64,000 bases of DNA from Arenibacter catalasegens (GCF_002909235.1 NZ_PHQQ01000029.1:1-64000), one strand, 5' to 3'; counted from the first letter of the stretch, positions 1 to 8,747 are shown. Translations and numbers: made by a program. The notes: generated by a model not told the origin, from the letters alone.

Positions 1-58
1 TAAGTTCTACAGCTTTTTCCTTAAACTCTGCAGTGTAATTTCTTTTTTCTCTTGACAT
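1..58 (-). CDS. IS3-family transposase OrfA, N-terminal fragment cut by window edge
   Basis: The minus strand reads ATG at 58-56 followed by an open frame to the window edge, giving 19 residues that begin MSREKRNYTAEFKEKAVEL. This is the typical start of the helix-turn-helix OrfA of IS3-family transposases (HTH_Tnp_1 type), which binds the terminal repeats of the element. Only the N-terminus is visible. The frame lies immediately beyond the point where the adjacent relaxase stops resembling its family, so the IS appears to have inserted into that gene. OrfB and the far IS end lie outside the window. Confidence 0.72.
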   Translation of the reverse strand, partial: MSREKRNYTAEFKEKAVEL

Positions 59-126
59 TTTTCAAAGTTAATTTTAATAACTAAAACGCTCTTAACTCTA
101 TGTCCGGTTAAATATAGTAAGTCCAA
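1..126 (-). mobile_element. End of an IS3-family insertion sequence inside the relaxase gene
   Basis: The relaxase protein matches its family up to the residues EKRFGL and then turns into unrelated sequence. The minus strand at the junction begins TGGACTTACTATATTTAACC near position 126, about 70 bases before the transposase ATG, which suits a left IS end (IS3-family ends normally start with TG). The exact boundary is inferred, because the other end and any target duplication are not in the window. Confidence 0.6.
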
Positions 127-558
127 TAGTCCGAACCTTTTTTCAAGGTATCGTTGGGTCGCCACATTCCTTCGGTAGCTGTTGAAGATCCCGAGGACCT
201 TTCCATCATCGTCCACATTGGTCGTAATGATATGGACATGCTCGTGCCCGGTATCGGTGTGCCTTACCATAGCAAAGGGCTGTCCGCCATAGCCCATTTG
301 CGCCAAGTATTCCCTTGATACTTCTTGGAAGGTTTTGTCGTCCAGGTGTTCCCCCAGGGGAAGGTTCAGTGTAATATGGACATAACGGTTCTTGGTGGCA
401 TTGCGCTGTCCCTGGAAATGGAGTACCCTCTCGAAGAACTTTTGAGATATGTCCTGGGAGTACATATTCCCATAGCCGAGTATGCGCATGCCTTCCTTGC
501 CGAAGACATAGTTCAGCATTCCCTTACAGCTTTCCCCATATCCTATCCTTCCTATCAT
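7..558 (-). pseudogene. Relaxase/mobilization nuclease (MobA-like), truncated by IS insertion
   Basis: This encodes a Bacteroidota-type relaxase, which nicks oriT and stays covalently attached to the DNA during conjugal mobilization. The N-terminal 140 or so residues are intact. They include a tyrosine-containing segment (GMLNYVFGKEG) that could carry the nicking tyrosine, and the metal-binding histidine cluster HTDTGHEHVHIITTN. After EKRFGL the frame runs into IS3-family DNA, so the last 40 or so residues of the open frame are not relaxase and the rest of the protein is missing. Its ATG overlaps the stop of mobC in an ATGA arrangement, so the two were translationally coupled. The nuclease core may remain folded, but the gene is best regarded as disrupted. 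Confidence 0.85.
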
Positions 559-947
559 CCCGTTCGTTCCTTTATTGTAATTTCCAAAAGTGCGCCTAGC
601 AGTTCATTGGTCCTTCGTATCTCGTCCATCAAACTACTGTTGGGACTTCTTAGGTTCTTGAAGTGCGCCAGTTTTACCAATTGGTTGATGTTGCTGCCTA
701 TCCTGTTGATATGATGGGCAAGTTCCAAGGTGTCCGGCAGCCTGTCCTTTTCCTCCGATTCCCTGTCCAATACCAGCCTTCGTAGAAGAGGGCTAATTAC
801 GCCACGCTGAGAAATGTCAAGATTGTAAGATCCGGCTATTGTCTTGAGTCTCCCATATTCCGTATCGTTGAACCGGAGCATTACCTTATGGTACCGCTTA
901 CTTTTTCCCAATCGTTTTCGGCCTCTTTTCCCTTGTTCCATTTCCAT
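555..947 (-). CDS. mobC: Mobilization protein MobC (relaxosome accessory protein)
   Basis: This is a small basic protein of about 130 residues with a Lys/Arg-rich N-terminus. It has a ribbon-helix-helix-like segment (KVMLRFNDTEYGRLKTIA) and the C-terminal helical region INRIGSNINQLVKLAHF that is typical of MobC proteins. Such proteins bind oriT, help the relaxase nick and often repress their own promoter. The chosen start is the ATG at 947; a TTG at 962 in the same frame would add five residues. It overlaps the relaxase by four bases and faces an intergenic region with two inverted repeats that could be its binding site. Confidence 0.83.
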   Translation of the reverse strand: MEMEQGKRGRKRLGKSKRYHKVMLRFNDTEYGRLKTIAGSYNLDISQRGVISPLLRRLVLDRESEEKDRLPDTLELAHHINRIGSNINQLVKLAHFKNLRSPNSSLMDEIRRTNELLGALLEITIKERTG

Positions 948-962
948 TGTTTTTTTAGGCAA

Positions 963-1111
963 ACACTTCGTCAGAAGTAGACAATTCTAAGTTACTTAGA
1001 ATACAACTTGCTATCCTTTCCAAGGATAAATATAGTTGATCAATATTGAATATAACTATCTTATAATCAATATTTTAACATCTAAAAACATATAGAACCA
1101 TATCAATTTAA
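963..1111. other. Candidate oriT / MobC operator region with inverted repeats
   Basis: This AT-rich region lies directly upstream of mobC. It contains a 9-base perfect inverted repeat with a one-base loop at 984-1002 (arms ATTCTAAGT and ACTTAGAAT) and a 7-base repeat with a three-base loop at 1012-1028 (arms TATCCTT and AAGGATA). It also has two copies of TCAATATT at about 1038 and 1067. Inverted repeats next to mobC-relaxase genes are the usual layout of an oriT. The nick site is not identified. Confidence 0.5.
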
Positions 1112-1372
1112 ATGGGTACAGACAGAATATTTATCTGGTTCAATATGGAGTTGAAAAAATTAAGAAATCATGGAAAAATCCTTTTTTTTGTGGGTAGGGG
1201 CAAGAAAGGTCAAGCGGCATTTTCGCCGATTGTGCTTTCTGCGGTTCTGAGGGGGTTCAAAAACCGGAAACGGAAAGATGCTGAATGCAGATTGGCGAAG
1301 CGAGTCTGTTCTGGTGGTTTTGGAGTTGAGGGGTTTTTTAACTTCCGCAAGAACGTCGATTTGGATATCTAA
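1112..1372 (+). CDS. Hypothetical 86-residue ORF in the mobile region
   Basis: This short open frame is noticeably richer in G and C (about 1190-1340) than its very AT-rich flanks. The product is basic, with no membrane segment or motif that I recognise (for example GQAAFSPIVLSAVLRGF and RKRKDAECRLAKRV). The abrupt composition change suggests foreign DNA or a structural element rather than an ordinary gene, and translation is doubtful. It lies between the putative oriT and the tRNA-Leu attachment region. Confidence 0.25.
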   Translation: MGTDRIFIWFNMELKKLRNHGKILFFVGRGKKGQAAFSPIVLSAVLRGFKNRKRKDAECRLAKRVCSGGFGVEGFFNFRKNVDLDI

Positions 1373-1660
1373 TACTTCTATTTTAATAAAAAGCCTCTCA
1401 AAAAGTTTTGTAATACTGTGACTTTGTTAAATAGTTAATGTTTGATATGCTACCCAAGAAATCACTTTTCATGAACTGAAGGCAAAATGATTTTTTTGAA
1501 ATAAAAATTCTCTTCCAACGCAAGTTCTAATAAATAACAAGCAAATTTTTCGAAACCATTTATTCTATCCATACTAGAATGGATCCTAATTGGTAACTTT
1601 CATATTATTAATATTATTCTTGAAAATCTAATTTGTTGTACCTATGTTGTACCTGGGAAT
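1373..1660. other. AT-rich gene-free stretch with a tandem 10-base repeat beside tRNA-Leu
   Basis: No convincing coding frame is seen here. Two direct copies of TGTTGTACCT lie at 1634-1643 and 1645-1654, one base apart, close to the 3' end of the tRNA-Leu gene. Repeats like this next to a tRNA 3' end could be integrase arm-binding sites of the mobile element to the left. This is inference from position only. Confidence 0.35.
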
Positions 1661-1692
1661 AAAAAAGGCTCTAACATTTCTGTTAAAGCCTT
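1661..1692 (-). terminator. Rho-independent terminator of tRNA-Leu
   Basis: On the minus strand, AAGGCTTTAACA pairs with TGTTAGAGCCTT (12 bases with one wobble or mismatch) around a short loop. A run of T follows, just beyond the tRNA-Leu 3' end. Confidence 0.8.
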
Positions 1693-1696
1693 GCTG

Positions 1697-1776
1697 TACT
1701 CGAGGCGGGAATCGAACCCGCACTCCGAAGAACTGGATTTTGAATCCAGCGCGTCTACCAGTTCCGCCACTCGAGC
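1697..1776 (-). tRNA. tRNA-Leu (anticodon CAA)
   Basis: The minus strand folds as a cloverleaf. The acceptor arm is GCTCGAG with CTCGAGT plus discriminator A. The anticodon stem CTGGA/TCCAG encloses the loop TTCAAAA (anticodon CAA, reading UUG codons). The T arm is GCGGG-TTCGATT-CCCGC, and there is a class II variable arm. CCA is not encoded. Mobile-element genes lie beyond its 3' end, which makes it a likely integration target. Confidence 0.93.
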
Positions 1777-1868
1777 ATTCTCAATTGCGACTGCAAAACT
1801 AAAGAATATTTTCTTTATATCAGCAAAAAAATAACAACATTTATACTTCAGCAACCCAAATTAATTTC

Positions 1869-1876
1869 TAAATTTG
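1869..1876 (+). promoter_or_regulatory. Bacteroidota -7 element (TAAATTTG) of prs
   Basis: TAAATTTG matches TAnnTTTG exactly and lies about 50 bases upstream of the prs start codon. Just downstream, in the predicted 5' leader, CTCCTT (1880-1885) and AAGGAG (1891-1896) can form a small hairpin. Confidence 0.6.
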
Positions 1877-1927
1877 CACCTCCTTATTAAAAGGAGATCC
1901 AATAAACTAATAAACAATACGTTAACA

Positions 1928-2869
1928 ATGCCATATCAAGTACCGGAGCCTAAGATTTTTACCTGTACCCAAAGTACCAAGCTATCTGAAAAAATAGCAG
2001 AGTCTTTTGGTTCCAGCTTAGGCAATGTTATTTTTTCTAGATACAGTGATGGAGAGTTTCAGCCCTCCTTTGAAGAATCTATACGTGGTATGCGCGTATT
2101 TATAATTGGTTCTACCAATCCTAGTTCGGAGAACTTGATGGAAATGTTGTTGATGTTGGATGCTGCTAAAAGGGCTTCAGCAAGACATATTACCGCGGTA
2201 ATGCCATATTTTGGATGGGCAAGACAAGATAGAAAAGACAAACCTAGAGTGCCAATTGCAGCGAAATTAGTGGCTAAAATGTTAGAGGCTGCCGGTGCAA
2301 CGCGAATTATTACAATGGATCTGCATGCAGATCAAATTCAAGGATTTTTTGAAAAGCCGGTAGATCATTTATTTGCTTCCACCTTATTTTTACCCTATTT
2401 AAAAAGCCTTAATTTAAGTAATCTGACCATTGCTTCACCAGATATGGGTGGATCTAAAAGGGCCTATGCCTATTCAAAGGCGCTTAGCAGTGATGTAGTT
2501 ATTTGTTATAAGCAAAGGGCACAAGCCAATATAATTTCGCACATGGAACTTATTGGAGATGTGCAAGGGAAAAATGTGGTTTTGGTAGATGATATGGTAG
2601 ATACAGCGGGGACCTTGACGAAAGCAGCCGATTTAATGATGGAGCGTGGCGCATTAAGTGTTAGGGCAATTACTACCCATGCACTTCTTTCCGGAGATGC
2701 ATATGAGAAAATTGAAAAGTCCCAATTATTGGAGCTTATAGTAACCGACTCCATACCACTAAAAAAGGAAAGCAAAAAAATAAGGGTTATAAGCTGTGCA
2801 GAGTTATTTGCTGATGTAATGCACAGAGTACACCACAATACTTCCATTAGTTCCAAGTTTCTAATGTAA
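1928..2869 (+). CDS. prs: Ribose-phosphate pyrophosphokinase
   Basis: This enzyme makes PRPP from ribose 5-phosphate and ATP for nucleotide, His, Trp and NAD synthesis. The 313-residue length fits the family. Visible landmarks are the early FSRYSDGEFQPSFEESIRG segment, the ARQDRKDKPRVPIAAKL flexible loop, TRIITMDLHADQIQGFF and the PRPP-binding loop VVLVDDMVDTAGTLT. The start is placed at the ATG of MPYQVPEPKIF. The frame is open 18 codons further upstream, but that part overlaps the promoter and leader and does not look like family sequence. It is followed at 40 bases by rplY, probably in one transcript. Confidence 0.95.
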   Translation: MPYQVPEPKIFTCTQSTKLSEKIAESFGSSLGNVIFSRYSDGEFQPSFEESIRGMRVFIIGSTNPSSENLMEMLLMLDAAKRASARHITAVMPYFGWARQDRKDKPRVPIAAKLVAKMLEAAGATRIITMDLHADQIQGFFEKPVDHLFASTLFLPYLKSLNLSNLTIASPDMGGSKRAYAYSKALSSDVVICYKQRAQANIISHMELIGDVQGKNVVLVDDMVDTAGTLTKAADLMMERGALSVRAITTHALLSGDAYEKIEKSQLLELIVTDSIPLKKESKKIRVISCAELFADVMHRVHHNTSISSKFLM

Positions 2870-2909
2870 GGGAATAAGAGCGTAAATTAATTAATATTTA
2901 ATAAATACA

Positions 2910-3542
2910 ATGAAGTCAATTTCAATTAAAGGATCAGAAAGAGAAAGCGTAGGCAAAAAAGCAACAAAGGCCTTACGTAATGCTGGAAAGGTTCCTTGCG
3001 TGATATACGGAGGGGAAAAACCATTACACTTTTCAGCAGAAGAACTAGCGTTCAAAGATTTAGTGTACACTCCAAACGCACATACTGTTGTGGTTGAATT
3101 GGAAGGCAGTAAAAAGTTCGATGCTGTAATGCAGGATATACAATTTCACCCTGTAACCGATAGCATTTTACATGTAGACTTTTATCAGTTGTTCAAGGAT
3201 AAGGAAGTTACTATGGACATACCTGTAAGGTTGTTGGGTAATTCACCAGGAGTTAGAAATGGTGGTAGATTGTTGTTCAGAAAAAGAAAACTTAGTATTA
3301 AGGCATTACCAGATAATTTGCCAGATTTCTTTGATATCGATATTTCTAAATTAAAGATTGGCGGAAATATTTCCGTTGCTACCTTGTTAAAAGATGAGTT
3401 TACTATCCTTCACCCAGAAACGACTGTAGTTGTTCAGGTTAAAGCTGCACGTAATGCGGTCTTGACAGATGAAGAGGATGAAGAAACTGAAGAAGGAGCT
3501 GAAGCTACTGCAGAAGCATCTGCTGAAGGCGGTAACGAATAG
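2910..3542 (+). CDS. rplY: 50S ribosomal protein L25 (general stress protein Ctc form)
   Basis: This is a 5S rRNA-binding ribosomal protein of the long two-domain Ctc/TL5 type (210 residues). The N-terminal L25 domain (about 5-95) contains [13 protein letters not shown]. The C-terminal TL5-like beta domain (about 100-185) is followed by a Glu/Ala-rich acidic tail ([16 protein letters not shown]). It is downstream of prs, an order common in this phylum, and a strong terminator follows its stop codon. Confidence 0.95.
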   Translation: MKSISIKGSERESVGKKATKALRNAGKVPCVIYGGEKPLHFSAEELAFKDLVYTPNAHTVVVELEGSKKFDAVMQDIQFHPVTDSILHVDFYQLFKDKEVTMDIPVRLLGNSPGVRNGGRLLFRKRKLSIKALPDNLPDFFDIDISKLKIGGNISVATLLKDEFTILHPETTVVVQVKAARNAVLTDEEDEETEEGAEATAEASAEGGNE

Positions 3543-3563
3543 ATTTTATCTAAAATAAGTGTA

Positions 3564-3600
3564 AAAAGCATCCCGTAACTACGGGATGCTTTTGTATTTT
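3564..3600 (+). terminator. Rho-independent terminator after rplY
   Basis: A 14-base perfect stem (AAAAGCATCCCGTA with TACGGGATGCTTTT, two-base loop) is followed by TTTTGTATTTT. It lies just after the rplY stop. Confidence 0.88.
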
Positions 3601-3622
3601 TATGAATTCCTGAAAGAGCATT

Positions 3623-4252
3623 ATGTTCCACGTTTTTGAATCATTTTTTAAAAGGAACAAGTCATTGATGGACGAATTGGACAGTATGAAGAAATTCTTA
3701 ATTGTGGGCCTTGGAAATATAGGGGAAGAATACTCGGAAACCCGCCATAACATTGGTTTTAAAATTCTGGATGCCTTATCCAGTACAGAAGGTTTTAACT
3801 TTGAAACTGGAAAGTTGGGGGATTTAGGAACTTTTAAGGTTAAGGGCAGGAGTATATTGTGTCTTAAACCATCTACCTATATGAACAGAAGTGGAAAGGC
3901 TGTAAAATATTGGATGGAAAAGGAAAATATTCCTCAAGAAAATATGTTGATTATTACAGATGATATTAATCTTTCTTTTGGAACAATCCGTTTAAAGACA
4001 AAAGGTAGTGATGGTGGCCATAATGGATTAAAGGATATTCAAGAGTACCTGCTCACTACCAATTACAATAGATTGAGGTTTGGTGTTGGTTCGAATTTTG
4101 GAAAGGGCAAACAAATAGATTATGTCTTGGGGGAATGGAATGAAGAGGAAAAGGATGCCTTGGTGAAACGTTATGAGCGGATTGGTGAGCTTGTCCGTTC
4201 GTTTGTATTGTCTGGGGTCAATAGAACAATGAACGAGTTTAACGGCACCTAA
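3623..4252 (+). CDS. pth: Peptidyl-tRNA hydrolase
   Basis: This enzyme cleaves peptidyl-tRNA released from stalled ribosomes. Family motifs are present: FLIVGLGNIGEEYSETRHNIGF with the catalytic His, PSTYMNRSGKAV, the DDINLSFG loop with the catalytic Asp, and GSDGGHNGLKDI. The length of 209 includes an N-terminal extension of about 21 residues before MKKFLIVGLGN. The ATG at 3623 keeps it and the internal ATG at 3686 would remove it; extended forms are common in flavobacteria, as far as I recall. It lies just after the rplY terminator. Confidence 0.93.
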   Translation: MFHVFESFFKRNKSLMDELDSMKKFLIVGLGNIGEEYSETRHNIGFKILDALSSTEGFNFETGKLGDLGTFKVKGRSILCLKPSTYMNRSGKAVKYWMEKENIPQENMLIITDDINLSFGTIRLKTKGSDGGHNGLKDIQEYLLTTNYNRLRFGVGSNFGKGKQIDYVLGEWNEEEKDALVKRYERIGELVRSFVLSGVNRTMNEFNGT

Positions 4253-4260
4253 TAAAGACC

Positions 4261-4944
4261 TTAGCGTACTTTAAATTCAGAAATGCTGTTCGTTGCCGTA
4301 TTTCCTTCCCGGTCCATGGTCACTATTCTCCAATAATAGACCGTATTTGCTACTACACTAACCTTGTAATCCGATTTTCCGGAGGTAAGTGAAGCAATCA
4401 AGGTGGTTGGTGGCGTTTCAGTTGAAAAATATACATCATATCCTTCTAGATCATTGTCCACATCGGCACCTTCCCAATCCAAAAGAACTTCATTGTTAAG
4501 GTCCTTTGATATGTTAGTTCCTGTTTTGGGTGATATAACTTCTGCAGGAAATGGAGCGTAGGTGGTTTCTACACCAGCGTTATAAAATCTCCAGGTTTCA
4601 CTTCTTGCCGTTTCCGATACTTTGGTGTTTTTGGAAATTACAAGCCAAGAATAAGGTGCGCCTTTTACTATTGCTAGTTTTGCCGAGGTTCCGCTTACTA
4701 CAATGGTTTGGGTAGTAGTATTATTCAAATTGGTAGCCCTTACCTCATAGGATTCTGTGTGGTCCGAAGTTTGCCACCTAAACTCTACTAAAGAGGTATT
4801 TGTTCCAGTAACATCCTGTCCGGTCGTACATTCAGAGTTTTTCTGTGGAAAGACCAGAAGTGAGGACAAGGGTGGTTTTGGAGAATCCTTACCTCCGCAT
4901 CCCACTAAGGCCAAAAAACACAAAAATATGGCTATTGGTTTCAT
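4261..4944 (-). CDS. Lipoprotein with fibronectin III-like repeats
   Basis: The N-terminus MKPIAIFLCFLALVGCGG is a lipoprotein signal with its lipobox cysteine at residue 16. Two beta-sandwich, Fn3-like units follow, each with the YxWxV(I)xxK/D type ending (SYEVRAT...PYSWLVISK and GYDVYFST...VYYWRIVTMD). No catalytic motif is seen. It begins four bases after the stop of the secreted metalloprotease, so it is almost certainly co-transcribed. It may be a surface accessory or binding protein, but its function is unknown. Confidence 0.8.
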   Translation of the reverse strand: MKPIAIFLCFLALVGCGGKDSPKPPLSSLLVFPQKNSECTTGQDVTGTNTSLVEFRWQTSDHTESYEVRATNLNNTTTQTIVVSGTSAKLAIVKGAPYSWLVISKNTKVSETARSETWRFYNAGVETTYAPFPAEVISPKTGTNISKDLNNEVLLDWEGADVDNDLEGYDVYFSTETPPTTLIASLTSGKSDYKVSVVANTVYYWRIVTMDREGNTATNSISEFKVR

Positions 4945-4948
4945 CCGC

Positions 4949-7900
4949 TTATTTCTTTACAACTTTAAAAGTACTATTTATCCCCACTCCAGTTACCTTA
5001 AGGATATAAATACCTGAGGGTAATCCTAAAAAGCCAATCCTGATTTCATTGCCGGTAAGGGTATAATCTTTATTGCTGATCAATTGACCATTATAATTAA
5101 AAATTTTGGTATTTACACTATTGGGGCCATTATTGAACAACAGGCTAATTTCCTCCACAAATGGGTTGGGGAATACCAAAGGCTCATCAATGAGCAATAA
5201 TTGCTCTTCAAATACACCCTGGCATGGTAAATTTGTAGATACTTTAATTTGGTTGATTCCTTTTTTTAGGTCCAATGTTATGCTTGAAGATTTGGTTTGG
5301 GTTACAATACCATTTAATTCAACATTGTATAAAAAGCCTCCTTCTAAATTCAATTGGGTTTGATTTCCATCCGCAACAAGTTTTGTAGTCACGCTCAAAG
5401 GTGGAGGTTGTGTAACAATTACTTGGAAACAATAGGGTTCATATACCTTACTACCTTCCGTTCCCATAATGCATAATTCATAAGTGCCGGCAGCAAGGCC
5501 TTCTTCAAAATAGAAATTGGTAAAATTACTGCTCTCATTAACTCCAGGTCCCGTTAGGGTAACTTCGTATGCCATGTTTATACCGGCAACCACACGTATG
5601 GAACCATTATTTTGGTTGCTACAGGATTCGCTGTTGATCTCAACTTCAAAATTATCCGCAGGGAATAAATAAACGGGACAACCGCTTAAATCTACTAGAG
5701 CTCCCAATGGGGTGTTAAGGCATAGGTCATCACCATCATCAAATACGCCATCTTTATCCTCATCTGCCCTGAAGGTACCTTCTACACAAATGTCCAAGGA
5801 GAAAGCATTTATTGACCCTCCATCCGATGCAGCGATGTCTTTTACTTCCAAAATCCAATCCCCATACGTAGATTCCCCGTTAAACGCACCTAAAGTCCCT
5901 AAGGGTCTAACGGTCCCTTGTATTGCTGCTGGTGTTGTTGAACATATAAAGCTATCCCCAGCATCATCAAAAGTGGCCAATATATCCTGATTTCCTCCAC
6001 AGGAATTGGATACTAGAATTACTCGAGTACCAGCAGGTGAGATAAGGCTTATTTCTAAATCGGCTAGGAATGTATGGGTCAGGTCCAAATTAACATTTAC
6101 ATCTGCAATGGGCAGATCGTTCAACAGTGTAATTTTAGAGGTTACTGTAGGTGCACCGATTGTTGAAATGGTAAGCGGTAAATCCTTAGCAACTTCCAAA
6201 GCACAATTCATTTCTAAAGTTGTAAAGCTAAATGCAGGGCCAAAGGTCCCCTCCCCACAACTATTTTTGGGTTTAATGCGCCAATAATAGGTGGTTTCCG
6301 GCACTAAATTAGTGGTTAAATAGGAATTAAAAATAACACTGCCCGTCTCAATAATATTGGTAAAGGAGGCTTCATCCGCTATCTCAATATCAAAGGAAGT
6401 ATAAGAAGTATTGGACTCCCACTCCAATACCGAGGCAATACGTGCATTAGTGAATCCATTGGTGGGCAACTGCAGTACTACATCAGAGAAGGCGTTATCC
6501 AGGATTTTGACATCTATGGTAACCTCTTTGCTGACTGTAGCTGAAGTGGCGATTATTGTTATGGGATAATTTCCTGGATTTACCAAATCGGTATTGGAAA
6601 AGGTAATGTCCACTATAGTATCGTTCACTATGGCAGAGCTGGGGGAAAAATCAACGGACATTCCGGGAGGCATTCCAGTGGCAGAAAAAGTTGCTTCTTC
6701 AGAAAAACCATTAAATGTTTGGTAGGTAAAGGGTGCTATCAAGTCATTGCCTTGACAAACCTCGTGTTGCAATTGGGCAAAATTCAATACAATGTCTGAG
6801 GCGGTTATTGTAAAATCTACAGCATTCACAGCTAAAAAGATATTGTCGTGTGCACTGACCATTATTCGGCCAGATGGCGTAGCAAATCCAGGGATTAATA
6901 CATCCTGTTGTCCATCGTTGGGTACGCTATCGGCCAATTTAATGGGAAAGGAGGCGCCTCCATTGGCGGAAAAATAGATATCTACCTTTTGGGTGTTCAC
7001 AGGACCTTGGTCCGTATTGGCTACATCCCAAACAACCTCTTGCCTGGTACCTGCAGTATAAATTTCATTAATGGATTGGGAGGTTATGACGAATGGCCCT
7101 GCATTGTTTATTACAGTAACCTTAACAAGGTCCGATGCTACTTGTCCTCCTCCTACGGAATTGTCCCTAACCGTAAGTGCAAAATCCAGTTCCCTTTCTA
7201 CACTGGAAACCGTTTCCCATGTGGTGTTTACGTTGGGATTGGTTTGAGTTAGGTTACCCGATACAATGCTGCTGAGTCTTGGAAAATATCTGGTAGTTTT
7301 TACTGTAGGCTTTACGGACCTAAAGTTGGCTCCGCTTAGATTAGTTGGTCCAAAGGTGTTGTGGGTTACTATTCCATCATTAATTTGCTCCCAATTGTAA
7401 GTAAGAATATCGTCCACATCCACATCTGTTGCATTCCCTGTTAATTTAAATGCTGTAGATTTTGGAATGGTGAAATTACCGGAGGACACTATAATGGGTG
7501 GGGAATTTATAATGGAAATCTCTTGTCCACAACTGGTAGTTTTAATGTATTCCAATATTTGAAAAATGCTGTAATAATGAAAATAATCGTCACCGTTTAG
7601 AGCTACATTGTTGCTGCCTGAGATTCCTGCATATCCCATGATTGTGGAGCCGCTTCCCGGTTCTGCCTGGACTAAGGTGCCTTCAGATTCAAAGGACCAA
7701 GTGTGGTTGGCCCCAAATTGATGTCCCATTTCGTGGGCTACAAAGTCGAGGTCAAAAATATCTCCTTGTGGCGTTAATGCCGAAGAATATGCGCTCCCTT
7801 TTCTGGAATCTATGCAGACCGAGGCTATAAAGCCGGCATTTCCTCCATTTTCGTCTTTTTGGAACAAATGTCCAACATCATAGTTTTCCGCTCCTATAAC

Positions 7901-8725
7901 AGTAGTTAAGGTGTTCTGTATTTCTGAATTAAGATTTGACCCATAGGGGTCGGTGTCTTTGTTGGTGTAAATGACAAGATCCGTATTGGCTACAATCTCC
8001 AAGCTGATACCCAAATCGGTTTCAAAAATTTCATTTATCCTAGTAACGGTGGCATTAATGGCGGCTAAGGCATCTGGCACGGTGCCTCCGTGAAATTCAG
8101 TATACTCCCCAGTTGCAGAGATAGCCACTCTAAATTTTCTTAGAACTTGACCGTCCACCAATTTTAGGGCAGAGGCCCCTATTTTTTTTTCCATTTGCGA
8201 TTGGGTTTCACAAATAAAATTAGTATTCATCATTAAGGCGTCCTTTCTGTTGTACACCATATATTCATCCTCGGAATTTGATAGTTTCTGCATGAAAGTG
8301 GCACTTTTGCTATCCCCGTAGACAATCATGCTTTGAATACCATTCTGGGAAACACTAAATCTTACCTTGTCTTTGGCATTGGTTAAACCCTTACCTGTAT
8401 AAGATTTTATTTGGGGATATTTCTTGGCAAGTTCTGGGGATAGTACTGAGGCTTCTTGGACAACAAACGGAATCAAGTCCCCGTTTTCATCAGGAAAATT
8501 TATTATTTTGGAAGCTTTATTGATGTTGGTTGACCTAAGTTCATTGACAAAAATATCCTTTTGCAATGAAAAAGTGGTGCCATTTTTCACATCCAAAGCT
8601 ACCGTCTGCCCCTGGGATCGGTTACTCCTAGAATCGGTTTTTTGCCAATATTTAGTTTGGCCAAATCCGCAATAGCAAAGAAAAAATATGGATATTGAAA
8701 AAACAAGACGTAATTTTACAACCAT
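4949..8725 (-). CDS. Secreted reprolysin-like zinc metalloprotease with P-domain and T9SS sorting signal
   Basis: This is a large exported protease of 1258 residues. Order: a signal peptide (about 1-23), a propeptide, a metzincin catalytic domain with HEMGHQFGANHTW near residue 330 (HExxHxxGxxH zinc site), Ig/Fn3-like beta domains, a proprotein-convertase P-domain (about 840-980), a calcium-binding Asp-rich segment (DEDKDGVFDDGDD), and a C-terminal type A sorting domain (FPNPF...GLPSGIYILKV). The sorting domain implies export and surface attachment by the type IX system. The start is the ATG at 8725; a TTG one codon earlier is less likely. A TATCTTTG -7 element lies at 8755-8748. The Fn3 lipoprotein follows in the same operon. 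Confidence 0.93.
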   Translation of the reverse strand: MVVKLRLVFSISIFFLCYCGFGQTKYWQKTDSRSNRSQGQTVALDVKNGTTFSLQKDIFVNELRSTNINKASKIINFPDENGDLIPFVVQEASVLSPELAKKYPQIKSYTGKGLTNAKDKVRFSVSQNGIQSMIVYGDSKSATFMQKLSNSEDEYMVYNRKDALMMNTNFICETQSQMEKKIGASALKLVDGQVLRKFRVAISATGEYTEFHGGTVPDALAAINATVTRINEIFETDLGISLEIVANTDLVIYTNKDTDPYGSNLNSEIQNTLTTVIGAENYDVGHLFQKDENGGNAGFIASVCIDSRKGSAYSSALTPQGDIFDLDFVAHEMGHQFGANHTWSFESEGTLVQAEPGSGSTIMGYAGISGSNNVALNGDDYFHYYSIFQILEYIKTTSCGQEISIINSPPIIVSSGNFTIPKSTAFKLTGNATDVDVDDILTYNWEQINDGIVTHNTFGPTNLSGANFRSVKPTVKTTRYFPRLSSIVSGNLTQTNPNVNTTWETVSSVERELDFALTVRDNSVGGGQVASDLVKVTVINNAGPFVITSQSINEIYTAGTRQEVVWDVANTDQGPVNTQKVDIYFSANGGASFPIKLADSVPNDGQQDVLIPGFATPSGRIMVSAHDNIFLAVNAVDFTITASDIVLNFAQLQHEVCQGNDLIAPFTYQTFNGFSEEATFSATGMPPGMSVDFSPSSAIVNDTIVDITFSNTDLVNPGNYPITIIATSATVSKEVTIDVKILDNAFSDVVLQLPTNGFTNARIASVLEWESNTSYTSFDIEIADEASFTNIIETGSVIFNSYLTTNLVPETTYYWRIKPKNSCGEGTFGPAFSFTTLEMNCALEVAKDLPLTISTIGAPTVTSKITLLNDLPIADVNVNLDLTHTFLADLEISLISPAGTRVILVSNSCGGNQDILATFDDAGDSFICSTTPAAIQGTVRPLGTLGAFNGESTYGDWILEVKDIAASDGGSINAFSLDICVEGTFRADEDKDGVFDDGDDLCLNTPLGALVDLSGCPVYLFPADNFEVEINSESCSNQNNGSIRVVAGINMAYEVTLTGPGVNESSNFTNFYFEEGLAAGTYELCIMGTEGSKVYEPYCFQVIVTQPPPLSVTTKLVADGNQTQLNLEGGFLYNVELNGIVTQTKSSSITLDLKKGINQIKVSTNLPCQGVFEEQLLLIDEPLVFPNPFVEEISLLFNNGPNSVNTKIFNYNGQLISNKDYTLTGNEIRIGFLGLPSGIYILKVTGVGINSTFKVVKK

Positions 8726-8747
8726 CAAGCGGGTTTTTGTACAAACT

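Noticed and set aside
325-714. Plus-strand open frame across the relaxase and mobC genes
   Set aside because: It is antisense to two recognisable genes, and its product matches no family. The minus-strand products have clear MobA/MobC motifs.
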